DNA of 64,000 bases, from the NCBI RefSeq assembly GCF_030758415.1, contig NZ_CP132334.1, positions 620,001 to 684,000 of the forward strand, read 5' to 3'. Below the pieces are notes generated by a model that made no database searches, was not told the origin of the DNA, and saw nothing but the letters and a program-made list of their open reading frames with translations. Each line of letters opens with the position of its first letter. The first letter of the stretch is position 1. The position numbers and the translations under genes are program-made. This stretch comes from Parvularcula sp. IMCC14364 (lineage in GTDB: Bacteria > Pseudomonadota > Alphaproteobacteria > Caulobacterales > Parvularculaceae). Positions 35,830 through 44,246 of the stretch are shown in pieces.

Positions 35830-38694
35830 TCAGGGCTTCACGCGCTCCGCATCTCCAAATTCCAATTCTAACCCCTTTTCCCCCACCAAGTCATCGAAAA
35901 TAGCTTCCTTGCTTTGGCGTTGCTGATTGAGCTGCCGGATCAGGCCGGAAAGAGGGGCGTTGATATTGATGTTGAAATGAATGCCGGTGTCGTCGATCGA
36001 CTGGCTGGTAATGCCTTCAAGGTCTGTGATGCCCTCAAGGCGCAGGCCAAGGCTGACATCCCCGGCAAGGTCGCCATTGATGGTCAGGACAAGCTGGTCG
36101 AAATCGAAGGAGCGCAGAGCCTCAAAGGCCAGCTTGCCGCCGGCACCGGCGTTTTCTGCGGCACGCTGCAGGGCAACGCTTTCATAGGCAATCTTGCCGG
36201 GCGTAATGGCGCGCAAGGTGCCGTTGCTGATTTTCGCACTGCCACCTTCAATGACCACAGGCAGGGTGCCATCAAGGCGTCCGGCACCGGAGAGGCCGTT
36301 CACGCCAAAAAATTCCAGCAACTGGGCAATGTCTATATTACTGACCGTCAAGGGCACGCTGATGGTGCTGCCATCCAGGGGCACCACGGCTTCCGTGATG
36401 CTCAGTGTGCCGCCAAACCAGGGCCAGACGGCGGAAAGCACCTGCATGGTGCCATCACCTGGGGCAGAAAACCGGATGTCGCCGTTTTCCAGTTTCAGCG
36501 CATCAAGGTCCACCAGGCCGATTTTTGCAGTCTGGACGCCGCGTGTGCGCAAGGGCAAAAGCCCGTCAAACTCTGCGTCGAGGGAGAGATTGCCAGTGCG
36601 GGTGACGGCGCGGGTAGGGCCGTTGAAAGTCAGGCCGTCCAGGGTGACGCTTGCGCCAGTCTGCAGGCCTTCACGCGCCAGCCGCAGCTGGACATTACCG
36701 GAAATGTTGCCGCCCGCATTTTCCACGTAACCTTTTAGGACTGGCAAGACATCGGTCAGTTGAAAACCCTCAGGGTTCAGCGTGAGCGGGCCGAAATTGA
36801 GCCGGGCTTCGCCGTCACGCGCGGTCAGGTCATAGTCACCTTGCAATGTCGAAAAACTGTCTGCCCCCGGAATGGCCAGATCACCGCTGAAACTGGCCTG
36901 TGCATCCCTGACGGTAAAGTTTCCGCTGAAGGAAAGCGGTGAGAAGGCGGTCGGTATGCGCAGGTCTTTCAGCGTGACGGTGTTTACGTCGCCGCTCATG
37001 CTGATGCTGCCGTCCTGATAGACCGCCCGTCCGCGCCCGTTCATGGCAGAAAGGTTGATAAGCTGATTGAGATCAATGCTGCCGCCATAAAGGCCTGCGC
37101 GTGCGGTGGCCGTGCGGTCTTTGATATCCAGACTGACGACAGCGCGCGGCGGTCGCCCTGTAATTGTAGTTTCGCCGATCTTTGTGTTCAGCGTGCTGGC
37201 GGTGATGATACCGTCTGCTCTTGCCACCAGCGCGCCTGTCTCATCCAGCGCTGCCGTCAGGACAATCGGTCCGGCAGCAGGGGGACAGAAGGCGGCATTG
37301 GTAAAGCGGAATGCGCCATTGCGCAGTGTGGCCGCCGGGCGCGCCAGTTCGATGCAGCCGCGCGGCACCGTTACTTCTGCTGTGCGGGTTTCTAGATTGG
37401 CCTCTACGGAAAAATCGCCCGAAAGGGGCAGATTGCGCAGAACCATGTTGTTGGTTTCAAGGCGTGAGGGCCCGCCGCTGATCCTCACATCCCCGCTGAC
37501 CAGCGGTCCGTCAATCTCGCCTGAAAAACTTGCTGAGCCTGGTATCAGGGTGAATGTGTCTGCCTTCCATTCAGCCGTCGTGAAATCCGTCCTTACCCGG
37601 ATCGGACCATCTCCTTCGCGCGCTATATCAATATGGCCCCCGGCGGGGGATGCTTTGAGGCCGTTGATACCATAGTCCAGATTCACCCATGAACGGGTGT
37701 CAGACCAGCGCCCGATAATGGTGCCGGCTGGTGCGCTCATCACGATGTCGAGGCCGGTATCTGTCTGGGCGGAGACATAGTTCTCATTGATGTTTTCAAG
37801 GCTGATGATCCCGCCCGCCAGCGTGATGAGGCCGCGGGCAGAAACGGCACTGGTGACGGGCATTTCTCCTGCGGCAAAGATCACATAATCTTTATAGGGA
37901 GAAAAAACATCGAGTGGCATGGCAGGTGCTGTGAGGTTGAAGGTTGCCCGTGCCTCGGTGTTATCGCGATCCTGCGCGAGAGAGAGGAAATCTGTCCCGG
38001 AAAAGGAGAGGGTCGCCTGCAGGTCAGGATAGACCCGGCCACCATTTTCAACCGAAAGCGCAGCGGCGGCGGCACCGTTGAAGCTGCGATCCGGGCGCAT
38101 GGTGATGCTGGTTTCAAGCGCTGTCTCTTTCAGCGCTGTGTCACCATACCGGAAAACCCCTGAGGTGGCGGATAGTGTTGCCTGTCCGCCAACACGCCGG
38201 TCATATTCGGCCTGCAGGTGCAGACTGGCCTCACCGAAGTCTGATTGCAGAAGAATGTTGATATCCGACAGCGTGACCTGATCGAGCGTGAAGCTGGTGC
38301 TGTCACCGCCATCGGCGCCGCTGCGCAATTCGGCAAGGGGCAGACCGGCGATGGTCACATCATCTTCTGTCTGCGTGACCCGCAGGCTCAGGCCGTTCAG
38401 CGTGACGCGCTCAATCCTGCGCGCTCTCAGGTCAGCGATGGTCCAGTCAGCGCGGGCGCGTGTCAGCGTGAGGAGGGGCTTGCCGGCCTGGTCCGTACCG
38501 GCAGACAGGTTCTCTATAATGATGCCATCCCGTCCAAGGCCGGAAACCGTCAGTTCTGCCGGGGTCAGGCCACGTGCCTCCAGAGCCTGGCGGGCATAAT
38601 GCTCTGCGATATCAAGGCGCCAGAGATAGAGCCCGGCCACGATCAGCATAACCAGGAGCACAATACCGACAGGAATGAGTAAAAGGCGTTTCAC
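35830..38694 (-). CDS. ydbH: YdbH domain protein (AsmA-like inter-membrane bridge)
   Basis: The 954-residue protein has one N-terminal membrane anchor (about 4-25, LLLIPVGIVLLVMLIVAGLY) and otherwise long repeated beta-strands, as in the AsmA-like bridge proteins; the C-terminal third holds the DUF2125-free YdbH domain with GNVQLRLAREGLQ, GRLDGTLPVVIEGG and FDFDQLVLTINGDLAGD. In E. coli YdbH works with TamB and YhdP in phospholipid transport to the outer membrane. The gene heads the ydbH-ynbE-ydbL operon here. Confidence 0.88.
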   Translation of the reverse strand: MKRLLLIPVGIVLLVMLIVAGLYLWRLDIAEHYARQALEARGLTPAELTVSGLGRDGIIIENLSAGTDQAGKPLLTLTRARADWTIADLRARRIERVTLNGLSLRVTQTEDDVTIAGLPLAELRSGADGGDSTSFTLDQVTLSDINILLQSDFGEASLHLQAEYDRRVGGQATLSATSGVFRYGDTALKETALETSITMRPDRSFNGAAAAALSVENGGRVYPDLQATLSFSGTDFLSLAQDRDNTEARATFNLTAPAMPLDVFSPYKDYVIFAAGEMPVTSAVSARGLITLAGGIISLENINENYVSAQTDTGLDIVMSAPAGTIIGRWSDTRSWVNLDYGINGLKASPAGGHIDIAREGDGPIRVRTDFTTAEWKADTFTLIPGSASFSGEIDGPLVSGDVRISGGPSRLETNNMVLRNLPLSGDFSVEANLETRTAEVTVPRGCIELARPAATLRNGAFRFTNAAFCPPAAGPIVLTAALDETGALVARADGIITASTLNTKIGETTITGRPPRAVVSLDIKDRTATARAGLYGGSIDLNQLINLSAMNGRGRAVYQDGSISMSGDVNTVTLKDLRIPTAFSPLSFSGNFTVRDAQASFSGDLAIPGADSFSTLQGDYDLTARDGEARLNFGPLTLNPEGFQLTDVLPVLKGYVENAGGNISGNVQLRLAREGLQTGASVTLDGLTFNGPTRAVTRTGNLSLDAEFDGLLPLRTRGVQTAKIGLVDLDALKLENGDIRFSAPGDGTMQVLSAVWPWFGGTLSITEAVVPLDGSTISVPLTVSNIDIAQLLEFFGVNGLSGAGRLDGTLPVVIEGGSAKISNGTLRAITPGKIAYESVALQRAAENAGAGGKLAFEALRSFDFDQLVLTINGDLAGDVSLGLRLEGITDLEGITSQSIDDTGIHFNININAPLSGLIRQLNQQRQSKEAIFDDLVGEKGLELEFGDAERVKP

Positions 38695-38902
38695 AAACTC
38701 GGATACTTTCTACGCAGCGATAGTTTACCAGACATTCGTGCTAACTGTCCTGAACTATTCCGGCAAAAAAGCGGCGCACGAAACCCGTTGCTATTCGTTG
38801 TCAATCCTCTCTCGACAACCGATGCAATTCTGCTAAACAGTCGCGCTCGCCTTGAAGGGTGGCCTTTGGACGGGTGTTCCCGACCTGAGGCCGTTTATTT
38901 TT

Positions 38903-38987
38903 GCGGCTGTGGCGGAATTGGTAGACGCACCAGATTTAGGTTCTGGCGCCGAGAGGTGTGGGAGTTCGAGTCTCCCCAGCCGCACCA
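38903..38987 (+). tRNA. tRNA-Leu (UAG)
   Basis: The 85-base sequence folds as a class II tRNA: acceptor GCGGCTG/CAGCCGC, D-arm, anticodon stem CCAGA/TCTGG with loop TTTAGGT (anticodon TAG, reads CUN), a variable arm GCGCCGAGAGGTGTG, T-arm GGGAG-TTCGAGT-CTCCC, and an encoded CCA end. Confidence 0.96.
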
Positions 38988-39144
38988 TTCAAGCCTGATT
39001 GGTCTCTGGCCAAAAAATTGATCCGGTGGATCGGTTTGACAGGTTGAATGCGCAGAACAGGGTGAAAGAGAGTTTTGGGTGTTGATGCCCGCAGATTAAC
39101 GGTCCCGGCAGGGACGAACCGGTTGAAGTCAGGAAGCGACGAAA

Positions 39145-40566
39145 ATGGAAGTCATAGAAAAGAGCAGCGAAGGCCTGTCACGCGAATTCACCATCAAGGT
39201 GCCATTCACAGAGCTGGATGGAAAACTTTCCGCCAAGCTGGAAGAAATGAAAGGCCAGGTCCACCTCAAGGGGTTCCGTCCGGGCAAGGCGCCGGTTTCC
39301 TTCCTGAAGAAGATGTATGGCAAGGGCATGATGGGGGAACTCATTCAGGAGACAGTGAATGAGGCCAGCCAGAAAGCGCTTGATGACAACAATCTGCAAC
39401 CGGCCATGCCGCCGCATCCGCATTTTCGCGATGGACTGATTGATGATGTTGTCGCCGGTAAGGCTGACCTTGAATATGACATGCATGTCGAGGTGTTGCC
39501 GGAAATTGAACCGGCAGATGTTGCCTCACTGAAGCTGACCAAAATGGTTGCCGATGTGCCGCAGGAAGATATTGACGAAACCCTCAAGAACATTGCTGAC
39601 CAGAACAAAAGCTACAAGGCCCGTGGCAAGACAGCCAAGTCGAAAGACGGCGACAAGCTGATTATCGACTTTGTTGGCCGTCTGGATGGCGAAGAGTTTG
39701 AAGGCGGAAAAGCCGAAGGCACAGAACTTGTGCTCGGCTCAGCCCAGTTTATTCCCGGCTTTGAAGAGCAGCTTGTTGGCACCAAGGCTGGTGACAAGAA
39801 AGATGTGACCGTGACGTTCCCCGACGAGTATGCTGCAGAGCATCTTGCCGGGAAGGAAGCCGTGTTTGAAGTGGACGTGACAGAGGTTCAGGCCCCTGAA
39901 ACCGTCGAGATCGACGATGATATGGCCAAGAATGTTGGCTTCGACGATCTTGCCGCACTGACCGAAAGCGTCAAGGAGCGCCTTCAGCAGTCCTTTTCCG
40001 GCCAGAGCCGTCTGCATATGAAGCGCCATATTCTCGACAAGCTGGATGGTCTGCATGACTTCGATCTGCCACCGGGCATGGTCAATGCCGAGTTTGACCA
40101 GATCTGGCAGCAGGTTCAGCAGGCCGAGCTTGATGACGAAGATAAGGAAAAGCCTGAGGAAGAACTCAAGGAAGAATATCGCAAGATTGCCGAGCGCCGT
40201 GTGCGCCTTGGTCTGGTGCTCGCAGAAATCGGCAAACGCGCCGAAGTGGAAGTCCCACAGGAAGACATGAACCGGGCCCTGCAAATGCAGGCGCAACAGT
40301 TCGGTATGCCTATCCAGCAGCTTGCCGAATTCTATCAGGGCAACCCGCAGGCACTGGCGCAACTGCGCGCGCCGCTTTTCGAGGACCGTGTTGTCGATTA
40401 TATCATCGAGCGCGCCGAGGTGACGGAGAAGACCGTCAGCAAGGAAGATCTGATGAAGGACCCGGACGAAGACGAGGCAGCACCTGCTGCCGAAGCAAAG
40501 CCGGCCAAGAAAAAGGTCGCCAAGAAGAAAGCAGCCAAGAAAACGGATGCTGGCGAAGAAGAATAG
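39145..40566 (+). CDS. tig: Trigger factor (ribosome-associated chaperone)
   Basis: Tig binds ribosomal protein L23 at the exit tunnel and shields nascent chains. The 473 residues comprise the ribosome-binding domain (1-115, with GFRPGKAPVSFLKKMYG), the FKBP-like PPIase domain (about 150-245, DFVGRLDGEEFEGGKAEGTELVLGSAQFIPGFEEQLVG), and a helical substrate-binding C-domain. The extreme C-terminus (about 440-473) is Lys/Ala-rich (KKKVAKKKAAKK), an extension seen in many alphaproteobacteria. Confidence 0.97.
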   Translation: MEVIEKSSEGLSREFTIKVPFTELDGKLSAKLEEMKGQVHLKGFRPGKAPVSFLKKMYGKGMMGELIQETVNEASQKALDDNNLQPAMPPHPHFRDGLIDDVVAGKADLEYDMHVEVLPEIEPADVASLKLTKMVADVPQEDIDETLKNIADQNKSYKARGKTAKSKDGDKLIIDFVGRLDGEEFEGGKAEGTELVLGSAQFIPGFEEQLVGTKAGDKKDVTVTFPDEYAAEHLAGKEAVFEVDVTEVQAPETVEIDDDMAKNVGFDDLAALTESVKERLQQSFSGQSRLHMKRHILDKLDGLHDFDLPPGMVNAEFDQIWQQVQQAELDDEDKEKPEEELKEEYRKIAERRVRLGLVLAEIGKRAEVEVPQEDMNRALQMQAQQFGMPIQQLAEFYQGNPQALAQLRAPLFEDRVVDYIIERAEVTEKTVSKEDLMKDPDEDEAAPAAEAKPAKKKVAKKKAAKKTDAGEEE

Positions 40567-40600
40567 GCGCCGCCTGTTCGGGTCGAGAGATCAAAAAGAG

Positions 40601-40632
40601 AAAAGCCCCGCCAGAACCTGCGGGGCTTTTTC
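40601..40632 (+). terminator. Intrinsic terminator after tig
   Basis: AAAAGCCCCGC/GCGGGGCTTTT, an eleven-pair stem with an eight-base loop and five T, 35 bases beyond the tig stop. The A-rich left arm makes it usable in both directions. Confidence 0.88.
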
Positions 40633-40678
40633 ATGTCTGCCTGCTATATCAAGTGAACCGTAATTCAGGAGATGAAAA

Positions 40679-41053
40679 ATGTTGCGACTATTCCTGTGCT
40701 TTCAGGCGCTGATCTTTCTCGCGTTTGGTATCACCATGCTGTTGCAGCCGATTGAACTGGCGGCGCGCATGGGCATGGAGATCGGCGGCCGCAATGGCAG
40801 CTTCGAGATGCGTGGCATCTATGGCGGCGTCAGCATGGCGATAGCGGTGCTCTGTCTGGCCGGGGCAATGCGGGTGCAGCATTATGCACGCCCGGCCCTT
40901 ATTTTTCTGATCACCTATATGGGCGGCTATCTGTTCGCCCGTGTTGCTGCCATTCTGCTGGAAGGGGCACCATCACCAGACTTCTGGCTGTTCATTTTCT
41001 TCGAAGCCGTCACCGGCCTGTGCGCGCTGCTGCTGTTGCGTCATAAAGTGTGA
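40679..41053 (+). CDS. DUF4345-like membrane protein
   Basis: A 124-residue protein with four membrane helices (about 3-22, 45-63, 69-90, 97-119). The pattern FGITMLLQPIELAARMGMEIGGRNGSFEMRGIYGGV is that of DUF4345 proteins, whose function is unknown. AGGAG about seven bases before the ATG supports the start. Converges with the membrane protein at 41074. Confidence 0.75.
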   Translation: MLRLFLCFQALIFLAFGITMLLQPIELAARMGMEIGGRNGSFEMRGIYGGVSMAIAVLCLAGAMRVQHYARPALIFLITYMGGYLFARVAAILLEGAPSPDFWLFIFFEAVTGLCALLLLRHKV

Positions 41054-41073
41054 CCGGTGAGCGCTGTCTGGTG

Positions 41074-41442
41074 TCAGCCATACAGCGTTGCAAAGAGCGG
41101 TGTCGTGACGATACCAAACGCAAGGCCCGTGCACAGTCCGAGCAAACTCAGTTTTCTGAAGGAAAATAACCTGATGTTTCTGTTGCGCTCGGAATAACCG
41201 ATAATACGGGCAAGGATGGAATTGGATACGCTGTCCGATATAAACGGCACGGAGATGAAGATGAGAACCACAATAGATACAGCTGCTATAGCCGTCTGGG
41301 CAAAATATTCTGTATGCCCATTCAGTATAAAGGCTCCCAGGGAGAGATAGAGGTCGTGTCCGACCAGATACATGAGTGAGCAGGTCCAAAGAGCTATGCC
41401 GATGAACCAACCATTAAAAAAATTCCTACATAATCGTTCCAT
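41074..41442 (-). CDS. Uncharacterised three-helix membrane protein
   Basis: I do not recognise this 122-residue protein. Hydrophobic segments are at about 8-30, 49-66 and 96-118. A short basic loop (SERNRNIRLFSFRKL) precedes the last helix. Base composition is lower in G+C than its neighbours, which suggests more recent acquisition. Its promoter region contains ACTTGT/ACAAGT arms close to the start. Confidence 0.6.
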   Translation of the reverse strand: MERLCRNFFNGWFIGIALWTCSLMYLVGHDLYLSLGAFILNGHTEYFAQTAIAAVSIVVLIFISVPFISDSVSNSILARIIGYSERNRNIRLFSFRKLSLLGLCTGLAFGIVTTPLFATLYG

Positions 41443-41761
41443 GTAGTAACTTGTATCAAAAATTGTTTAACAAGTTGTATAAAACAGTCTCTTGTCGAGG
41501 TATATACTGGGAATTATAAATCCGTATATTAACCATGTTTGAGGCCGTGCCTCAGTCAGGGTCGGCAACCACTGGGCACGGGTTTGGATTAACCAATCCG
41601 GCATTTTCTGCGCCGGTCTTTAAGGGGCAGCTACTGGTCGCTCGGGCAGGTTTCTCAACAATATGTGATCGCTGTCATGCCATCCTCTGGTCCGGTCCGG
41701 TTGTTGTTTCCATGAAAATGCGGCACCTGTGTCCGGGTGATTCAGGTCAGAGGAGATGATA
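41443..41761. other. Divergent intergenic region, A+T-rich on the left
   Basis: This 319-base stretch separates the small membrane protein from the nitroreductase. The first 90 bases are A+T-rich. A small GAGGC-CGT-GCCTC hairpin lies at 41541-41553. A 74-codon frame across 41535-41759 lacks a ribosome-binding site and looks accidental. Confidence 0.35.
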
Positions 41762-42367
41762 ATGGATACATTCGAGGCGATTGAGGCAAGGCGCTCCATC
41801 AAAGAGTATGATGCAAGCCATCAGCTGACGACGGAAGAAGAAGAGAAACTGTTGCAGGCTGCCATCAAGGCGCCGACCAGTTTCAACATTCAGCACTGGC
41901 GGTTTGTCATCCTGCGTGACCCGGAACTGCGTGCCAAAATCCGCAAAGATTTCGGCAACAATCAGGCACAGATGACGGATGCGTCGCTGCTTATTCTGAT
42001 GACAGCGGATGCGTCCGCATGGAAAAAATCCCCTGAGCGCTACTGGACAAACGCCCCGACCGAGGTCGCAGATTTGCTGGTCAACTGGATGGGCCCATTC
42101 CATGAAGGACGCGAATGGTTGCAGCGTGATGAGGCGCAGCGCTCGATCGGTATGGCCATGCAGACCATCATGCTTGCGGCAACAGCCATGGGGTATCATT
42201 CATGCCCGATGATCGGTTTTGATATTGAAGAGGTCGCCAAGCTGATCAACTTGCCGGAAGATCACGTGATGGGCCCGATGATTGCCATCGGCAAGGGGAC
42301 AAAAGAACCGTGGCCGCGTCCCGGGCAGGTGCCTCTGTCTGAAATTGTGGTGGAAAACACCTTTTAA
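41762..42367 (+). CDS. Nitroreductase family protein
   Basis: An FMN-dependent oxidoreductase of 201 residues. The FMN-binding N-terminal motif RRSIKEYD, the segment KAPTSFNIQHWRFVILRD and the C-terminal MGYHSCPMIGFD are typical of the family. AGGAG six bases before 41762 selects the second of two close ATGs. Substrate is unknown. Confidence 0.88.
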   Translation: MDTFEAIEARRSIKEYDASHQLTTEEEEKLLQAAIKAPTSFNIQHWRFVILRDPELRAKIRKDFGNNQAQMTDASLLILMTADASAWKKSPERYWTNAPTEVADLLVNWMGPFHEGREWLQRDEAQRSIGMAMQTIMLAATAMGYHSCPMIGFDIEEVAKLINLPEDHVMGPMIAIGKGTKEPWPRPGQVPLSEIVVENTF

Positions 42368-42520
42368 GCGTCAGAATTGGGGGAGGGCATGTCCCTCTCC
42401 CTGCTTATTCAGATACCAACCTGGGGCCTGCACAGTTTTCATAGGCGCAAAATCAGGCTGATACAGTTCAGGTGTCATGATAAAACGCATGATACCTGCT
42501 CCATTGCTCTGAAAAAAAAT

Positions 42521-42597
42521 TGGTAGCGGAGGAGAGACTTGAACTCCCGACACGCGGATTATGATTCCGCTGCTCTAACCACCTGAGCTACTCCGCC
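42521..42597 (-). tRNA. tRNA-Met (CAU), elongator type
   Basis: The complement folds as a 77-base tRNA: acceptor GGCGGAG/CTCCGCT (one G-U pair), D-loop with AGCTCAGGTGGTTAGAGC, anticodon stem GCGGA/TCCGC with loop ATCATAA (anticodon CAT), T-arm, and encoded CCA. The paired first base rules out an initiator tRNA. The body resembles alphaproteobacterial elongator tRNA-Met rather than the lysidine-modified tRNA-Ile. Confidence 0.93.
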
Positions 42598-42820
42598 ACA
42601 AAGCACGATTGCCGCAAATGCCAGCAGTCGTGAGGAAGGGTATAAAAGCGAACGCGCGCGGCTTGTCAATCTGAAACTCGCGCGCCGCTGGCCTACCTGT
42701 GACGACGGCACCACAATAATTCCGGCGTCACAACACCCCGAAGTATCATCTGAATATTTTCTGGCACAGAATCACCTCACCTGTGATGTGTCAGAGAATA
42801 TAAGTGTTCTGTCGCGGCGC

Positions 42821-42835
42821 GAACACGGGGAGAAC
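42821..42835 (-). promoter_or_regulatory. Distal LexA box upstream of recA
   Basis: GAAC (42821-42824), seven bases, GAAC (42832-42835) is the exact complement of GTTC-N7-GTTC. It lies 118 bases before the recA start and 39 bases before the -35 element. Confidence 0.6.
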
Positions 42836-42874
42836 AAATTTCAAAATGTAAGTAAAATCAATATCTTGGACATA

Positions 42875-42905
42875 TTGACAATTGAGAACAAAATGCGTAC
42901 ATATG
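42875..42905 (+). promoter_or_regulatory. recA promoter with overlapping LexA-like operator
   Basis: TTGACA (42875-42880), 17 bases, TACATA (42898-42903) is a good sigma-70-type promoter. Between them GAAC (42886-42889), seven bases, GTAC (42897-42900) matches the LexA direct repeat at seven of eight positions and would occlude RNA polymerase when bound. Confidence 0.65.
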
Positions 42906-42953
42906 ATTTCAGTTTCACGACTCGGTTGAGTGTGACAGAGATAAGAGGCAGAC

Positions 42954-44036
42954 ATGGCAAATAATCTTAGAGTAGTTGAAGGCGGCAACATGGACAGGAA
43001 AAAAGCACTCGATGCAGCGTTGTCTCAGATAGACAAGGCCTTCGGCAAAGGCTCGGTGATGAAGCTGGGCGACAAGGAAGTCGTTCAAATTGAGTCAGTT
43101 TCCACAGGGTCCATCGGGCTTGATATTGCGCTTGGTATTGGGGGGCTGCCCAAGGGACGCATTGTTGAGATTTACGGGCCAGAGAGTTCCGGCAAAACGA
43201 CACTTGCCCTGCATTGTGCGGCGGAATCGCAAAAATCCGGCGGCGTCGCGGCCTTCATTGATGCTGAGCACGCGCTTGATCCGATTTATGCCCGAAAACT
43301 GGGGGTTGATCTTGAGGAACTGCTTATTTCCCAGCCAGATACCGGGGAGCAGGCGCTGGAAATTGCAGACACGCTGGTGCGCTCCGGCGCGGTGGATATT
43401 CTGATTATTGACTCTGTGGCCGCGCTGACGCCGCGTGCTGAACTTGAAGGGGAAATGGGCGACAGTCTGCCGGGATTGCAGGCGCGGCTCATGAGTCAGG
43501 CGCTGCGCAAGCTGACCGGCTCCATTTCAAAGTCGAACTGCCTTGTTGTGTTCATCAACCAGATTCGGATGAAAATCGGGGTCATGTTCGGGTCACCCGA
43601 AACGACAACAGGCGGCAATGCCCTGAAATTCTATTCTTCTGTCCGGCTCGACATCCGCCGCATTGGCGCGATCAAGCAGCGCGATGAAGTGGTTGGCAAC
43701 CAGACCCGTGTGAAGGTGGTCAAGAACAAGGTCGCCCCACCGTTCAAGCAGGTCGAGTTCGACATCATGTATGGCGAGGGGGTCAGCAAGATGGGCGAAC
43801 TGATTGATCTTGGTGTGCTGGGCAATGTCGTGGAAAAATCCGGCTCCTGGTATTCCTATAATTCCGAACGGATCGGGCAGGGGCGTGAGAACGCCAAACA
43901 GTTCCTGCGTGACCATCCGGAGATGGCGGGCGAGATTGAAAATGCCATCCGTCGAAATGCCGGCCTGATCGCGGATGACCTGCTGGTCAGCCCGGGAGCA
44001 CAGGATGAAGATGACGACAGCGCGCTGGAAGCCTGA
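42954..44036 (+). CDS. recA: Recombinase RecA
   Basis: RecA (360 residues) forms the DNA filament for strand exchange and triggers LexA self-cleavage. Walker [10 protein letters not shown] is at about 74-82, Walker B in [12 protein letters not shown], loop L1 with EGEMGD, loop L2 with [26 protein letters not shown], and the acidic C-terminal tail (EDDDSALEA). The second Met in [11 protein letters not shown] (residue 13) is where many homologues begin, but the upstream ATG has GAGG spaced correctly. Confidence 0.98.
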   Translation: MANNLRVVEGGNMDRKKALDAALSQIDKAFGKGSVMKLGDKEVVQIESVSTGSIGLDIALGIGGLPKGRIVEIYGPESSGKTTLALHCAAESQKSGGVAAFIDAEHALDPIYARKLGVDLEELLISQPDTGEQALEIADTLVRSGAVDILIIDSVAALTPRAELEGEMGDSLPGLQARLMSQALRKLTGSISKSNCLVVFINQIRMKIGVMFGSPETTTGGNALKFYSSVRLDIRRIGAIKQRDEVVGNQTRVKVVKNKVAPPFKQVEFDIMYGEGVSKMGELIDLGVLGNVVEKSGSWYSYNSERIGQGRENAKQFLRDHPEMAGEIENAIRRNAGLIADDLLVSPGAQDEDDDSALEA

Positions 44037-44246
44037 TTGTCCAAAGAGGTCTTTCCCAAGGGTGTCTTTCCCTGGGGCGTCGCATTCTCAGTCATGGTTT
44101 TGCACGAGGTGTTAGCCTGCCTCAAAACTGACCGGCAGTGTTCGGGGCGTCAAAGTCCTCCACGCCGGTCTTTTTTGCGTTTCAGGGCAGTGCCTCCGCA
44201 CTTGCCCATTGCACGGGACGGCACAGCAACCTAAATCCTCATTCCC

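Larger units (their letters stand above)
42598..42953. other. recA upstream region
   Basis: These 356 bases between tRNA-Met and recA contain the recA promoter and two LexA-box-like sequences (given separately). The first 200 bases hold no recognisable gene or repeat. Confidence 0.5.

Noticed and set aside
41535-41759. 74-codon frame upstream of the nitroreductase
   Set aside because: No ribosome-binding site or recognisable domain; it overlaps the nitroreductase leader.
44037-44234. 65-codon frame between recA and alaS
   Set aside because: No ribosome-binding site, no conserved motif, and cysteine/arginine-rich composition typical of chance frames.
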